This document shows, piece by piece, positions 46,518-59,804 of a stretch of DNA of 64,000 nucleotides. The first letter of the stretch is position 1. Every line of letters begins with the position of its first letter. The translations under genes were made by a program, and so were the position numbers. Under the pieces are notes generated by a model that saw nothing but the letters and a program-made list of their open reading frames with translations, searched no databases and was not told the DNA's origin. The stretch lies in assembly GCA_019722365.1 (NCBI GenBank), contig JADFUC010002099.1, positions 20,681 through 84,680 on the forward strand. The letters are read 5' to 3'. This DNA is from Lithospermum erythrorhizon. Lineage: Eukaryota; Streptophyta; Magnoliopsida; Boraginales; Boraginaceae.

Positions 46518-48700
46518 TGCAACGACCCGTTCGAGGTCGTCCTCCTCGAAGTTTTGCTCGCCAACAACATGAACATCAGAGTCACCATACACCCTAGACT
46601 GAAAGAAGGAAAGAAAATACAACATGACATCAAATATATTACACTTTACACTTTCATCAATCGTACTTATAATATACAACACATTTTTTGAATGCATACT
46701 TAGACACAACACAAAATACAAGATGAAGATTGTTGAGGATATCCTAGCCACCCAAATCTCGAATCATGATTTACTCGGCTCATCGGCACAAATGATGCTA
46801 CAACGCCGACTTTTCCTAAACAATAAACAAAAGTGGGGGATCCCAAAAAATCGAAGGAGTGAGCTTGTCAAAGCTCGTGAATACTCATATAACAAGTCAT
46901 ATTCAACCACACATATATAAACATATAATATCGCGTAATCGTGATAATTCATTTTATTATATTTTATCATACTTATTCACATAACTAGTCAACCTCCATA
47001 TGATCCATAATTTAATATCTCCGAACAATTTAATAATATCAAGTAGTCTAACATTCTACAAAGTCACCTAGTTACTCGTCCAGATCTCAAAAGAACACAT
47101 AAGCAAATAATAACTCAATTTGAATTTTAAATATCGCACATAAGAAAATACGACTCTGTTCCAGCCCTTTATTATCGTATACTCGACCCTAATACAAGTA
47201 GAAACATCAATGTCTCCAGTTATCGTCTACTCCACACTAACGGGGACACACTATATTATCATCTACTCCATGGTAATAGGGGTACATAACATATTATCAA
47301 TCAATATTCCCGATGCCTCTACTCTAGGAAAACGGGGAAATAATTCAACATTACATCACATTGAATCATCTCAACATCTCAACAACTAACCGGAATAGAG
47401 TTCACACATAATCACATTCCAACAAATACCGGTCACAAAGGCTGATGATTCACGAATACCGGCCATCCTATTGGACCATTAATTCTAGAGAATACCGGCA
47501 ATGTCACATCATAATTCACAACTCGACATGATATCCACTTTTATAACATTACTACATCATATCATCTTCACATAACATCATAAATCTCAACATCATATAA
47601 TATATTCACATCAATTTCAAAACATTTTTTAATCAATATTTTCATCTCATCCTTTACTGTTATCAACAAAATAATTTAGTAATTTCTATTCATCATATTC
47701 GTAAACACATATAATTATTTTAATAATTTTTTTATAACATTAATTCATTACTCATATATACCCATATCATCATATCTCCAATCTACAATATCTCAATATT
47801 TCATATATTGATATTTATCATAGTTTTTCAATACGATCAAAATAGTTCAATCAACACATTCTCATCCTTATAACACATACCATTATAAGGTTACACATTA
47901 CTCAATATCACCTCATTATTAACTTCTCATATATCCACCACATTACTTATCATCACAACATACTCGTAATCCAATCCACTTACAATAGCCCAAAATATTC
48001 AATACATATATTCATATTGTATGAAAGATTATAGACATGTGATATAAGTACTCACCGCAAGCCCATGGCTAATTTCAATGCCATCTAATTACTCCAATCA
48101 CCCCTCTCGATTTCAACTTCTAAAGTATATTCACAATATAAATTATTTTTAGAATATACTTGTAGTTTACTATAATGTAACTAACAACTTCACTTAATTA
48201 GTAAGCTCCATTATTTAATAAAAAAATTCCACTCTTAACATAATATTACTTTCTCTTATATTTTTTTTTGAAAATATGTACATTTTGTAATCAAGGATAT
48301 GTTCATTTTGTAATAAAGGATCCATGAAAATCTTTAAATATAAAATTAACATAAACCACCATTCAAAGTAATTACCCTTTTACTTAATCTCTCAAGATAT
48401 TTCATAAAAATAAACAATTTATTCTTTTTATATGAAACATAAATTTAATTTATATTTACTTCAAAAATACAAATTTAATTTATTAATATTTAACTAAAAA
48501 CAAAGATAAATTAATTCCCATGTATATAATTATGTAAAAATCTAGGATTATTATTTAAAATTACATATTCCTTTAATATAACAAAAACTTTAACAAAACT
48601 CGCATCTTTATTCAATTATAATAATAAAATAGAATCTTCAAGATAGTCCTACCCAATATTATCTCGATCATCAAAGGCGCTTAAAAGAAAAATCGACATG
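46518..48700 (-). repeat. Chromovirus-type gypsy LTR, minus orientation
   Basis: The left end TGCAACGACCCGTTCGAGG is the inverted CGGGTCGTTACA-type terminus. Within it are tandem-like blocks: ATCGTCTACTCCACACTAACGG / ATCATCTACTCCATGGTAATAGG near 47224-47285, and ACCGGTCAC / ACCGGCC / ACCGGCA near 47430-47500. The inverted GGTGAGTACTTATAT motif lies near 48040-48055; its counterpart at 25826 is in plus orientation. No adjoining internal region was found and no duplication could be matched, so the right edge is approximate. Confidence 0.6.
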
Positions 48701-48800
48701 AAGCCGTAATTAGAACCGATTCCATTTCGCGCTGGGGTCATCGCGGTTACCGATCCGAGCCCTCAAAATCCGGCTCATGAACAACTCTATTTAAGGAACT
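48701..48800 (-). mobile_element. hAT-like end, inverted
   Basis: On the minus strand the segment reads AGAGTTGTTCATGAGCCGG followed by TTTTGAGGGCTCGG, the same terminal motif as at 28905 and 38410. The other end and a duplication were not found. Confidence 0.35.
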
Positions 48801-49069
48801 AAGCATGAAGAGGTTTTTCTATGAAGATTAAAGTTGGTTGGGTTTCAAAGCTGGGTTAGGTCTCTAAGGCTCGAAAAGAGACATGCTTAGTGGGTTCACT
48901 TGTGGAGAACCTCTAAAAACCCATGTTGAGTTCATCGGCCCAAGCCTTCAATGCAATCGGGCTCACATTAAAAGCAAGTTTCCTATTCGGCTCTCACGGC
49001 CCCTTATGGGTGGGCCGACGCCCGAGGCCCCCTCGCTATCATTGGGCTTGGTGGTTTGCTTATCACAAC

Positions 49070-49308
49070 GACCAAACATAAAGGGTGTTATATCTTTAAA
49101 AATTAATATTAAGTGAGGGTTTGTTTATCACATTGGAGCAAAACATAGTGGGTGATTATATCTTTAAAAATTAATATTAAGTGAGGGTTTGTTTATCAAA
49201 TTGGACCAAAACTTAGTGGGTGATTATATCTTTAAAAACTAATATTAAGTGAGGGTTTGTTTATCACATTGAACAAGAACTTAGTAGGTGATTAGATCTT
49301 TAAAAATG
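49070..49308. repeat. 68-bp tandem repeat, about 3.5 units
   Basis: AAGTGAGGGTTTGTTTATCA occurs at 49111, 49179 and 49247, giving an exact 68-base period. Each is preceded by ATATCTTTAAAAA and followed by ACATTGGA-type sequence and TAGTGGGTGATTA. Units differ by only a few substitutions, so the array is young compared with the surrounding elements. Confidence 0.9.
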
Positions 49309-49429
49309 AAATGCTTGTAGTAAGATTTGAACCTTGAAACTCCAATTTAGAAGTTTAAACGAGTAACCATTAAACAATGTTCATGTTTTGTTAACATAAA
49401 TATTATATTTGGAGCAACAAGTGTCGTGG

Positions 49430-52400
49430 TCATGGAAATGGAGGCTCTCGTGGTGCTCAGAGCCAAAGTGGCGCCGACAGTGTAGTCATACCACTCACAG
49501 AGGGCAGGATGCTCCCAGGGTCGTGGACAAGTACCTCAAGTATTACGTGATTCTCGAGGCTGTGGTACTTTTTTGGATTCGGGAGCTACTCCTCATTTAT
49601 TTCCTGGGCAGCTTTATGCTGACGCTTACCTTTATGTCGGGAGTTTTACTTGTTCCGCTATTATCATGACACCAAAGAGGGAGTGTCCGCTGAGGTTTGA
49701 TATGCTCCATAGAGATTGCCCTGAGTGTGAGTAATCGCCATAAAGCGTGTCCTTACTTCCTTTAAGTTAGTAGACTTTTGATCTTATCTTCGTACGGACT
49801 GTCGTGAGGTATCATGCCAAGATTGATCGCCAATCGTATGAGATCATCTTTTGCGAGTCCGCGACCTCGAGTATACTATTTGGGAAGTTAGGGAAGATCC
49901 TACCATCAAGTTTCATTTCAACTCGAGGCCGAAAGTCAGCAAAAGGTCAGGTTAGGTTTCCGGCACAGAATGACTTTATATATGAGACTGGGATTGACAT
50001 GTTCGTGGTTGTTCCAGAGCATGTTGATTTTCCCAAGGATCCGCCAGGTTGGCTACCAATGGTGGAGTTTCTTCGATTGAGGCAGTTCCGTACCGCCACG
50101 ATTTCTATCACAATTACAGAATGGCCCAAAGTAGAAGTTAAGCAGAGTCAAAGACTAATTACGAACTGCTTGATAAGGTTCATCGACCCATCGTTTCCTG
50201 CACCTGCCTTGTTTGTGAAAAAGATGGACGGTACGCCGAGGTTGTATAGACTACAAAAGCAAATGGTCATGCGACTATCAAGAACCGCTTATCCATTGCC
50301 GGTGATGATGATCTATTTGACCCTACTGAGTGGACGCCAAGGTGTTTTTGAAGATTGATTCGAGATCCGTTATCACTAGTCGAGGATCAAAGAGCTTTAC
50401 ATTCAATTAGTATTTGATCCCGGTATGGGCACTACGAGCCTATGGTGATGCCATTTGGCGCTGAATTAACGCACCAAAGATTCATGGATTCGGGCTTGCC
50501 GGGCGTCCCAGAGTTCTTAGATAAGTCTCGTAATCAGGTTCATTGATGACATTCTCGCCGATCTACTCGAGTGGCGAGGAGGATCACGAGAGACACCCGG
50601 GTTGTATTAGAGGTATTGACGGCATGTGCTTAGTGCCAAGTTCACCAAGCGCGAAGCTTTTGGTTAGAGAAGGTACGCCTGGGCCATGTCAGACAAAGCG
50701 ACGGTATTTACGCGGATCTCTGGCGCGGAGGCTGCACAATCGGAGCACTATGAGTGTGACAAAAGTGAGGAGTTTCTTGGCTTTACTGGCATTACAGAGT
50801 GTTTATCGTGACTTCGCTGACATGAATTCGATGACCAAGTTGACTAGAAAGCGTGTTCCCTTTATTTGGGACGAGGATCGAGAGTCGCTTTCAAAGAGCG
50901 GTAAGGCAAACCCGACTACCGCAGTAGAGGTTTTGGCCTTACCATTCGGTCCGAGGGTTACGCGGATATACAACAAATGCATCACACCAGGTCAAGGTCA
51001 GCAGGTTGATGCAAGTAACGGGAGAGTGATCGCCTATGCTTCTCGGCTACCGGGAGGAACCACGCAGAGGAATTACCCGAATCTACCCATCTGAAGTCAA
51101 GCACGGTTGTCTTTGCAAATCGCTGCGTGGAGGCATTATTTGTACGTGGGTTAGATTCCGCATTTTACCGATCACAAAGTTTGAAGTACTCACGACGTAG
51201 AGACCTCCTCAATTTGAGGCGCAGGGAGATGGATGGAGTTTATCATCGCATTAAGATGCCACTATCAGTATCACCCGAAGGCGAATGTTGTAGCGTATGC
51301 TTTGAGTAGAAGCGGGAAGCGCTAAAGAACCAAAGGTAGAAATGAAGCAACTCGAGTCGATCTTTTAAGGTCGGGTAGTACGCGGTAGCCAAGCCGCTCA
51401 TGTGAAAGTTCGACTCCGCACTCTTTGATCGACCTGGAGCTTCAAAGCAGCAGGATGAAATTACAGTATCACAAAGAGGTGGTAAAGAGCCGAGGTAGAT
51501 CGTATTTCGTGGTTGATGATAGTGGTGCTTTGAGGATGAATGGTAGGTTATTCGCATTTATTCCGAGGAGTCAAGAAGGAGATTCTTGATGAGTCTCACA
51601 ATGCTCCTTAAGTAGCCTCGCATCCGGTAGCATTTAAGATGTATCGACTCGAGGTTGGCTTGGCTGGGTAGCCCGGAAACGGGGAGAGAGATTGGGTGTG
51701 AGTTTGTGGCTGGGTGTTTGGTTTGTCACAGTAAAGATTGGAGTATAGACACTCGCATGTTTGCCGCAGCCTACCTCGGCTCCCCGAATGGACACGGGAG
51801 AATATCACCATGGATTTCTTATTCGACTTCCTAAAATCATCGCAGGCGGAACGCATTTGGTGACTAAAGCGATCATGGCGATTGTCGGGTCTACCTACTT
51901 CCTAATAATTAAATCGACTTATGCACCCGAAAGACTAGCGAAGATTTACGTTGATCGGGACAAGTAGATTGCATGGTTCCAAGTGGTCGATTATCTCCTC
52001 GACTCGCGATGGTATACTTCAAGATTTTGGTGTACTGTGTTTCAAGAGGCGCTGTGACCGTGAGTCGAGCCTGAGTACATCTTTCCATCCCTTGTACGTA
52101 CGGGCACCGGCAAGTGACGATCAAGACTCTTTGGAGGATATGATTCGAGCGCAGTGTTCTCGAGTTTTTAGGAGTTGGGATGATGAAAGTTTCCTCAAGA
52201 TGGAGTTCGTTGTGATAATAATATTTTCACGCTTAGCATCGAGGACGGCACCATTTCGAGGCGCAGGCTGGCGAAAGTGCTCTAACTCCAGCTTGTTGGA
52301 ATGAAGTGCGATAGAGGAAGGTTTATATTCGAGTTAGTTGAAAAGGTCGCGGAGAGAATCAAGTTGATACAACAACACCTTCAACAAGACTGACAAAAAG

Positions 52401-52680
52401 TGTAAGAATACGCCGATCAAATTTTGAGTGAACTTGTCTTTTGAAGTTGGTGATCGGGTGTTTCTTTTTGAGGATATTTCCATGGAAAGGTAATGAAGTT
52501 TGAAGGAAAGTGAAGTCGAGTCCCCGCTAAGACCCGACCGCTTGGAGATTTTTAGCAAAGAGTATGTATCCGGCTTATCGCTTGGCATTGCCTCCGGAAT
52601 CGATAGAATTCACAATGTATTCCATGCCGTGGTCATTCTCGAGATATGACCCATAGTTGGACATTAGGGGTTAAAGTGAC
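49430..52680 (+). pseudogene. Chromovirus-like gypsy element A: gag end to integrase, degraded
   Basis: The order is gag tail, protease, reverse transcriptase, RNase H, integrase. The protease site reads LDSGATPHLFPGQLYAD at about 49573-49623. An open frame of 184 codons at 49804-50358 holds the protease end (HAKIDRQSYEIIFCES) and the RT start (FPAPALFVKKMDGTPRL), but the motif usually read as RLCIDYRQLNK is damaged. The RT continues in another frame as YGHYEPMVMPFG near 50425, with the FIDDI site near 50541. RNase H, the integrase zinc finger and the core are scattered over 50700-52300. The tail (FEVGDRVFLFEDI-like near 52440, then YRLALPPE near 52570) ends abruptly. No LTR adjoins on the left. 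Confidence 0.75.
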
Positions 52681-52689
52681 TCTCCTTCC

Positions 52690-53375
52690 TTGTAGGATAT
52701 GTGATGTTGTTAGCCTTGTATACTTTGGTATAAGGCCAGCAGCCGAGATCTATTATCGCTTGCTATGTGCATTGTCATACTGGTTGGAAATGAGATCTAT
52801 TATCACTTTGCTATGTGCATCGGGCTTCTGCTGCTTGGCCTTATACTGGGTATAAAGGCAAAATGGCATCTATTATCACTTCGCTACGCCAAGCATTGCT
52901 CTGGTGTCAGCCTTTATACTTTGGTATAAGCGAGATCTATTATCATCACTTTATTGTGTGCATTGTTGGCGTTTGGTCTTATACTACCGTAAAAGTACGT
53001 TGTTTATCAAATGATTGGTCCCATTCCTCGCAGTAGATGGATCGGAACATATGCCATTAGAGGTTGGTATAGTTGTGAGATACGAGTGATAGATGGTTTA
53101 TTTACTGTAGTTATAGTCGCTGAAGTCTCTCGTGATTTTATTCGGGGCGACGCGCCGTTTTATCGAGACTTTGTATTATACTCGGTATTAAATTTCATAA
53201 AAGTTGTATAACTGCTTTTATGACTCAAGCATCGTTATGAAATATCGTGTCGATTATACTAGATGTTGCCTTTGATGAAATTATGTCGAATTAGGTTTCA
53301 AGTTGATTATTGATAATATTATCTCGATTTTTCTTGTAGATCCTAGTCGGGTATTAATAGTTATACATCCTTTAA
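52690..53375 (+). repeat. LTR-like segment with hairpin-bearing tandem repeats
   Basis: GAGATCTATTATCACTTTGC-type words recur near 52747, 52792, 52868 and 52930. Between them are imperfect palindromes such as CCTTGTATACTTTGGTATAAGG (52714), GCCTTATACTGGGTATAAAGGC (52837) and GCCTTTATACTTTGGTATAAGC (52908). The same palindrome type is at 26288. The right part (53245-53350) matches 62930-63025 (GTTGATTATACT ... TTTCTTTGTAGATCCTAG). It appears to be gypsy LTR sequence joined to the broken end of element A. Confidence 0.6.
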
Positions 53376-54439
53376 GGTTAAAAAGTTGAGTTGGTTAATG
53401 GTTGAGATAACTTTGAACGAGGGCATTAGGTATAAAATTATAAACCGACGCTTATGCTAACCCCATAGACGCATAAGGATTTATAGTTTATATACAAAGG
53501 GAAAGCTGGATTCAAAACGCAGCAGTACATAAGCATGACCCAACTACCTAATGCCGATACCATTGAGGCGAATAAGCCCGTATAATAAATGAAGAATTTG
53601 GGGAGATAATCTCCACACTTAAGTTATCTCGATTTAAGATATACGTCAAGCCAGCTTTGAAGTTAAGATAATAATACCATTTGTAGGTTCTTATAATAAA
53701 CATTTAGATGTCATGGTGAGGTGTATGACTATAATCTGGGAGTAACACTTTAAGGTGAACTAAAGATGTTGGCCGAGTTGTTGTATGTTTGAGTTGTATA
53801 TTATGTCGGAATTTGCTATACTTAAGGAAGATAACAAATAGAGAGATATCTCCGTGATTAAGGCGCATTGTGGGTGTTGTCGGCTAATGTAAAAGCGGAT
53901 TTGTCGGCGTTAGTCGGAAAGCTCCACACAAAGATTTATCTTGTCGGTAGGGAGCCGTATAAAATATAGCCTTGAGGCGGATAGTCGTTAAATAGGTGTG
54001 GTCTTGGAATTATCCTTGTTTTATATGAGCCGTAGGTTAACTCGTGATTTGTATTCAATCGCCTTTTTAGGCACTCTATTTCCTATGGGCGGGCGCTTTT
54101 ATGCCTAGGCTGGCTGCGCGGGACGAGACGCATCGTCGAGTAACAAGGCACTGCCGAGGCGATGGTGGTCAAGACCCCTAACAAATATATTTTTTCTCTT
54201 ATTTGGAGTTCCGTTTTGCACGTAATAATTATTGTTGTCTCGAGTCAGAAAAAAAAAAATGTTTGACGTCAGAATTATATTATTGCTTTTCAAATGTTGT
54301 ATTGCTTTCATTAGTCAATCTTTACGGACGAGTTGTATTATTTTTATTACCAATGCTAAATGAAGTCATTTTATCGTTATCCATCGTTGGTGATTCTCGA
54401 TTGTTCAAAGTTGACGCATTTGTCCAACTGTACCCACCC
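53376..54439. other. Unassigned repeat-derived sequence
   Basis: No gene is seen. GGGCGCTTTTATGCCTAGG at 54091 is also present at 54765 and 61805 inside the element B LTRs, so at least the right end derives from another LTR copy. The rest was not matched. Confidence 0.4.
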
Positions 54440-55182
54440 GGGCGGTCGTTTACAAAGCATCATCTGCGGAGTGATTCCCCTATTTGCTTCCATTATTCAG
54501 GAGGCGGATTCTCATTTGATGACTTCGGGAAAAGTTGAGACTGCTCTTAAATGAATATGCGTTATTTATGGTCGTAGCTCAAATGCATTGTATTTTTGTA
54601 ACATCGTGAGCAAGAGGATTCCATGATGGACAACATTCATCAGGTAAATGTTAATGTACGTGCATATGTTATATATATATATATGAATATATATGACGGG
54701 ATCAAGTCCGTGGTATTTGTATTTCCTCAACTTAATACCGAATTCTCTATTCTCTTCGAGGGCGGCGCTTTTATGCCTAGGTCTCAGGAGCAACCGCTGA
54801 GGTGGCCGAGGATCCGTTTTTCTCGAGCCGCATGGCATCATAAGCGGCGCTACAAGCAGATAGAAGCCCTCACCGGCCATTCACGCTTTTGTGGTCGATT
54901 TGTATATTTCTAGACGTGTGTTGTATTATATTAAAGGGCCGGGTTGTCATACTTTTCCTATGTCGTATTTTTGGATTTCTTGCATATCCGGGTCAGATTA
55001 ATCAGTGGATCAGATCGCTAACTGCTATATCGTTGGATGTATCATGGAACAATTACCTAATTTAGAGTTTTGTTTTGTTAATGTCACAGTTTCTAGCTTT
55101 CTATTGTATCCATCGATCGGTGACTCGTGTACGTGTTGTTAATGATCTTAACCTCGTGGCCGACTAAAGCGTGGTCGTTACT
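54440..55182 (+). repeat. 5' LTR of element B, 5'-truncated
   Basis: From GGAGGCGGATTCTCATTTGA to GGTCGTTAC it follows 61500-62239 closely, including the TATATATATATATGAATATAT run, GGGATCAAGTC, TTTATGCCTAGGTCTC and GGGCCGGGTTGTCATACTTT. The first 1.7 kb of the 3' LTR has no counterpart to its left, so this LTR is truncated or replaced. Confidence 0.7.
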
Positions 55183-55342
55183 TATTTTTTAAAGACGTGA
55201 GCCTGTGTTCAAGGTCTTACGGTGTCTCTGTGGGTGGCTATGTGCTCAGTTGATAGCTGAAGCATGAAATGTCGATATTGGTATGTTTTCATGGGATCTC
55301 GATCTTTCCTCTTTCTTTTTTTGTTATTTTCAGATCGCTGGG

Positions 55343-56480
55343 ATGCTACCACGTAGGTCTATTCGCTGTGCACGCTGCAGGCCAAGAAGCAAGCGGGCGC
55401 AGCCGGTGGGGGCCGCAAAGAGGTGCCGAGAGGTGGTGCAGCCATGTGTAGTCGTAAAATATGGATAGCATCGTAGGTAGCGATGAGCCTAGTGTCGGGC
55501 CACATGACTCGTGGGATAACACAGGAGATCAAGAGATCGGGGAGCGCCTGCCGGGCCGGGCGTAGCTGGAGTTACAGAAAGAAGCTATTCGACCGCTTCA
55601 AGCCGGGACCCGCCGAAGCCTTGCCGGAGCCGATTCTCCTATTCGCATCGAGTTCATTCAAGATTTGGAGAGTATATTTGACCCTCATGGGAGTTAATGG
55701 GAGTTGAGGACCATTCGCAGCTGCATGCATTACACGGAGCCTCTCGATCGCGGGAGAACGTACACCGATCTTTGATCAAGGGGCCGGGCGGACACCTTGT
55801 CGCTGACCGGCCTGCGGGAATTATTTCGAGGGAGCTTTTGTCTTGGCGGTGCATATGCGTCGCCTCTATAGAGAATTGATCTTACCTAAGCAGTCGCGTA
55901 AATAAGATCACGCCGAGAAAGATTCAGCGATCTCGCTGCCTACTTCCTGAGGTGAATCCTAATGGCGGAAGAGATCGGCAGGTTCAGTGGGATCGAATGA
56001 ACTAGGAGATCCGCAATGCTGAATGAACTAGTAACGATGCTTTGCTGTGCAGAGAGTAGATTTACCGAGTGTCCGGGTCAGCGGGGAGAAAAGAGGAAGA
56101 TACGACGCCTGTGACGGCAATGAGTTCTAGGTTTCGCGGACGCCCATCGCAGTCAAGGCCGCCATATGTAGCTCTCCTCTGCCCCTCGCCAAGTACTAAT
56201 TACCCAAGACTATTGCCATGCCCGGCCTTTTAATCGGTCCGGGGATCTCTGCAGGCTGTCGTGGGAGTGCAGAGTGACTGGGCGGGTGTTTTGTGGCATG
56301 GTAAACCGGGTCATGTGAGCCGCGGAACGGCAGACGTGGTCGTGGTCTGCTATCGATGTCGCTGTGAAGTGGCACATCGCTCGTTGATTTTCCCTAGAGG
56401 CAGAGTGTGATATGGGAGTGCTAGGAACATTTACTCCAGCCAAGCAGCCGGCGCAGGAGGCTATCAAGGAAGTCGTGAGG
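55343..56480 (+). pseudogene. Element B gag, frameshifted
   Basis: It starts ATGCTACCACGTAGG at 55343, giving MLPRRSIRCARCRPRSKR, like the arginine-rich start of chromovirus gag (usually MPPRR...RGRP). A later frame gives LFDRFKPGPAEALPEP near 55590, in place of the usual FxxLxPPxFxG. GKPGHVSRG near 56306-56332 is what remains of the CCHC zinc knuckle, whose cysteines are mostly lost. Confidence 0.65.
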
Positions 56481-56739
56481 TCTATTCAGCCGATGTAGGA
56501 AGCTTGGGCGCAAGGCTGAGTAATAAGGTAGTAGTGTCGAGACTAGCCAGGGCGCTGAACTGGGCCACAAGGGTATATTTGTGGTTACCTAGCAGAACTC
56601 GATTTCAGCGGTAATGTACTTTAAATTTATGCTGGTTAAAAGAAAGCTCCTGGTTTGATTCTCGAGCTACTCATTCCTTCATATCTCTAAAATTTTCCCC
56701 AACGTGATTCTCGAAACTCGAGAAATTCTTGCATATACC

Positions 56740-59700
56740 ACTTCTAATTCTGGAATCACGGTGCAAAGCATGTTAAGATCATTTATACTAGAAATTGTCC
56801 CATAAGTATCGAAAAAATCAATGTTTTGGAGGCAGATTTACTACCTTTGGAGAGACGAATGATTTTGATCTTTATTCCGGGAAACGGATCGCTGGGGAGA
56901 CATCACGCTACGATAGATTGTCATCTTAAGAAGATCAAATATCGAGTCCTCGTAAACCTAAGATCTTCTTCCTAGGTGTGATAAAAAAAATTCTTTTCCT
57001 CTTGTCTCATTTTTTTCCCTTAGTTGCCCATAAGATGCCGGTGCTGGGATGTGTTGGTTATCTTGCCTATGTTGTCGACACAAGTAAGGAGAAGATCGAT
57101 TTTGAGGGAGGCGCATGTTACAGAGAGTATGTTGATGTAAGTTTCCCGAGGAGTGACTTCCTCCCGCTGGTAGGCGGAGTTTTCATAGAATTAATTCTCG
57201 GTACTACTCCGATTTCTATAGCACCTTATAGAATGGCTCCCTAGCCAAGGAGTCAAAACGCAATTGTAGGAATCTTTGTCGGATAAGTGGATCTATCTCG
57301 ACCAAGTGAAGTTCACTCAAAGGTCCGGTGTTATTTGTCAAGAAGAAGACGATCTTTGATTGCCAGGTATCGATTATAGACAATCGAACAAAGTAACAAT
57401 TAAGAATCGATATCCGCTGCTCTGTAATTGATGATCCGCTTGATCAATTGAAGGATGCCCGGTATTTTCTAAGATTAACTCTGAGGTCGCTACCATCAAA
57501 TGAGGATTAAGGAGGAGGATGTGATCAAGTTGTCATTTAGAAATAAAGATACGGGCACTAATGAAGCTTTTTGTGATGCCATTTGGGTTACCTAATGCCC
57601 TGCAAAGATTTATGACCTTAAGTGAACCGTGTTCCTTTCTTTACTTGGATAAATTTAAAGGCGGTGTTCATTGACGATATTTTGATATATTCTCGCAGCT
57701 GGCGGCAGCATTTAAGCAATACTTTAGAATCACAATGAGACTCGAGGAAAAAATGAATTGTACGATAAATTTTCTCCAAGTGTACCTGCTGGGAAAAGTG
57801 CGCCAGCTATGGATTTCGTGGAGAGGGTAAGCGACCCTCAAAAAGTTGAAGTCATGATGAATCAGGAACGACCCACAAGCTGCTATCAAATATTTAAGTT
57901 TTCGGTTCCGGGCGGATACTATCGGAGATTTATACAGACTTGTCAATTATTGCCACACCCATGACCAAAGTTGACCAGAAAGGAGTTCCATTTGTTTGAG
58001 TGAGGATCGTGGAACGGTGCCTAAATGAAGTTGAAAGAGAAATTGACTACCGCGCCAAGATCAATTTCTTCAAGCAGACGTGATGGCCACGCCGCATAAG
58101 TGATGCGCCACATCGTGGGTCAGATGTGTGCTAATGCAACATGGTAAGGTGGCAGCTTATGCATCGCGACAATCGATAAATCAGCGAGAAAAAACTATCC
58201 GACGCTTGATTTGGAACTAGCCGCAATTGTTCGCACTTAAGATTCGGGAGGCATTATTACTTTTTATGGTGTGACTTGCAAAAATTTTATCGACTTCACA
58301 AAAGTTTGAAATACTCTCCCACGCAGAGATTTGAATCCGAGGAAGCGAATGTGGATGGATTTTATCAACATTATGATGTTTCCAATACTATCATCCTCAG
58401 CGCGAACGCGCGGCCGGATGATTGAATGTAGTGGGAAGTTAAAAGAGCCATTAAATGAAAATGAAGCAACTTGGTGTTAATTTCGGAGCCGGAGTCACGG
58501 CGGCTCAAGGGCGCAAATAAGAGTTCGACCAGCTTCTTCTTGATCGGATACTCGAGGGACAACAAAAGACGGTAGAAATTGCAAAAGAGTAGTCGGGAAG
58601 CCGAAAAGTCGGAAGCCGACGGAGGTTATGGTGAGAGATGATGGCCTTTACAATGCATGGTAGATTATTCGGCCTTACTCTCGTGGAGTTTAAAAGGAGA
58701 TTTTGGACGGCCCCTCATAATGCCCATATAGTACGATCCCGCGGTACAAAGATGTATAGACTCTAAGAGTGCTAGACGGGTGGCCCAACACGAAGAGCGA
58801 AATTGCCGAATTTGTATCAAAATGTCCGATTTGTCAACAGTGAAGATAGAACACCTATTATCCAAATGGGGGCTACCGCAACCCCTTACTATTCCAAGAG
58901 AGAGTGGACTTGGGAGCATATTACGACATGGACTTGTTTTTGGACTTTGAGGACGCCGAGGAAAGAATGATAGCATTTGGGTGATAGTGACGATCACGAA
59001 TCAAATTTCATTTCTTACCAATTAAATCGACTCACGGTCCCGCAATGGCGAGGTTGTATGTGGATCAAATTGTGCGATTACATGGAGCCACGTATCCATC
59101 AGACGATCGAGACGCGATTCACCTCTCTAGATTTTGGAAAGGATTTCGTGAAGCCGAATGGGGACGTAGGTCGTACTGGTACATCATTTTCTTCACCCAT
59201 GACGGGCAAATGGGGAGAGAAATAATTCAAACATCGGAGGATATGTCAAGTGGGCCTCGCTATGAATTTTTCTCTCGAAATCGATTTACGACCGCCTAAA
59301 TGGAGTTTGTATATAATAATAGTTTCCATACCAAGATTGGAATGGCAAATTCATTTCAAGAGGCATTATAATGGCAGGAAATGTACGACTCAGCTTTGTT
59401 GAATGAAGTAGGGATAGAAAAAGTGTACGGTTCAGAGTCAGTGGAAAGTGTCGCTGAGAATAAATTGATACAATAAAGACCTAAAAAGCATGCAAAGATA
59501 GACAAAAGATGTATGCATCGTCGTGTGGATGTAACCTTTGAAATTAGTGATAAAGTACTCCTTGAGAATATCCCCGGAAAGCGTGCGCTGAGATTCAAAG
59601 AGAGGGGAAGTTGAGCCCACGATACATCGCTCGTAAGTCGGCAAGATCCTCATCTTTTTGAAATAGAAGTTGGGTTCTATACTTTGTGCTATAATATGTG

Positions 59701-59800
59701 TAACATGTGATTTTCTATATAAGGATGAATAAGTGAGTTGGGAAACGGGCGCGTAGGTAAGCCGAGTAAATTTCGAGGACGAAATTTTTATTAGGTGGGG
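56740..59800 (+). pseudogene. Element B pol, degraded
   Basis: The RT start is at 57190-57243 (ELILGTTPISIAPYRMAP followed by TAG). Then come GRYHQMRIKEEDV near 57490, AIWVT where MPFGLT is usual (near 57580), and the catalytic IDDILIYS-equivalent at about 57670-57695. The RNase H tether (FRRFI-like YYRRFIQ) is near 57920. Integrase core pieces are at 58920-59290 (ITNQIHFLPIKST-like, then ARLYVDQIVRLHGATYPS). The C-terminal GDKVLLENI-like piece is near 59548. Stops and frameshifts are frequent. Confidence 0.65.
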
Positions 59801-59804
59801 AGAC

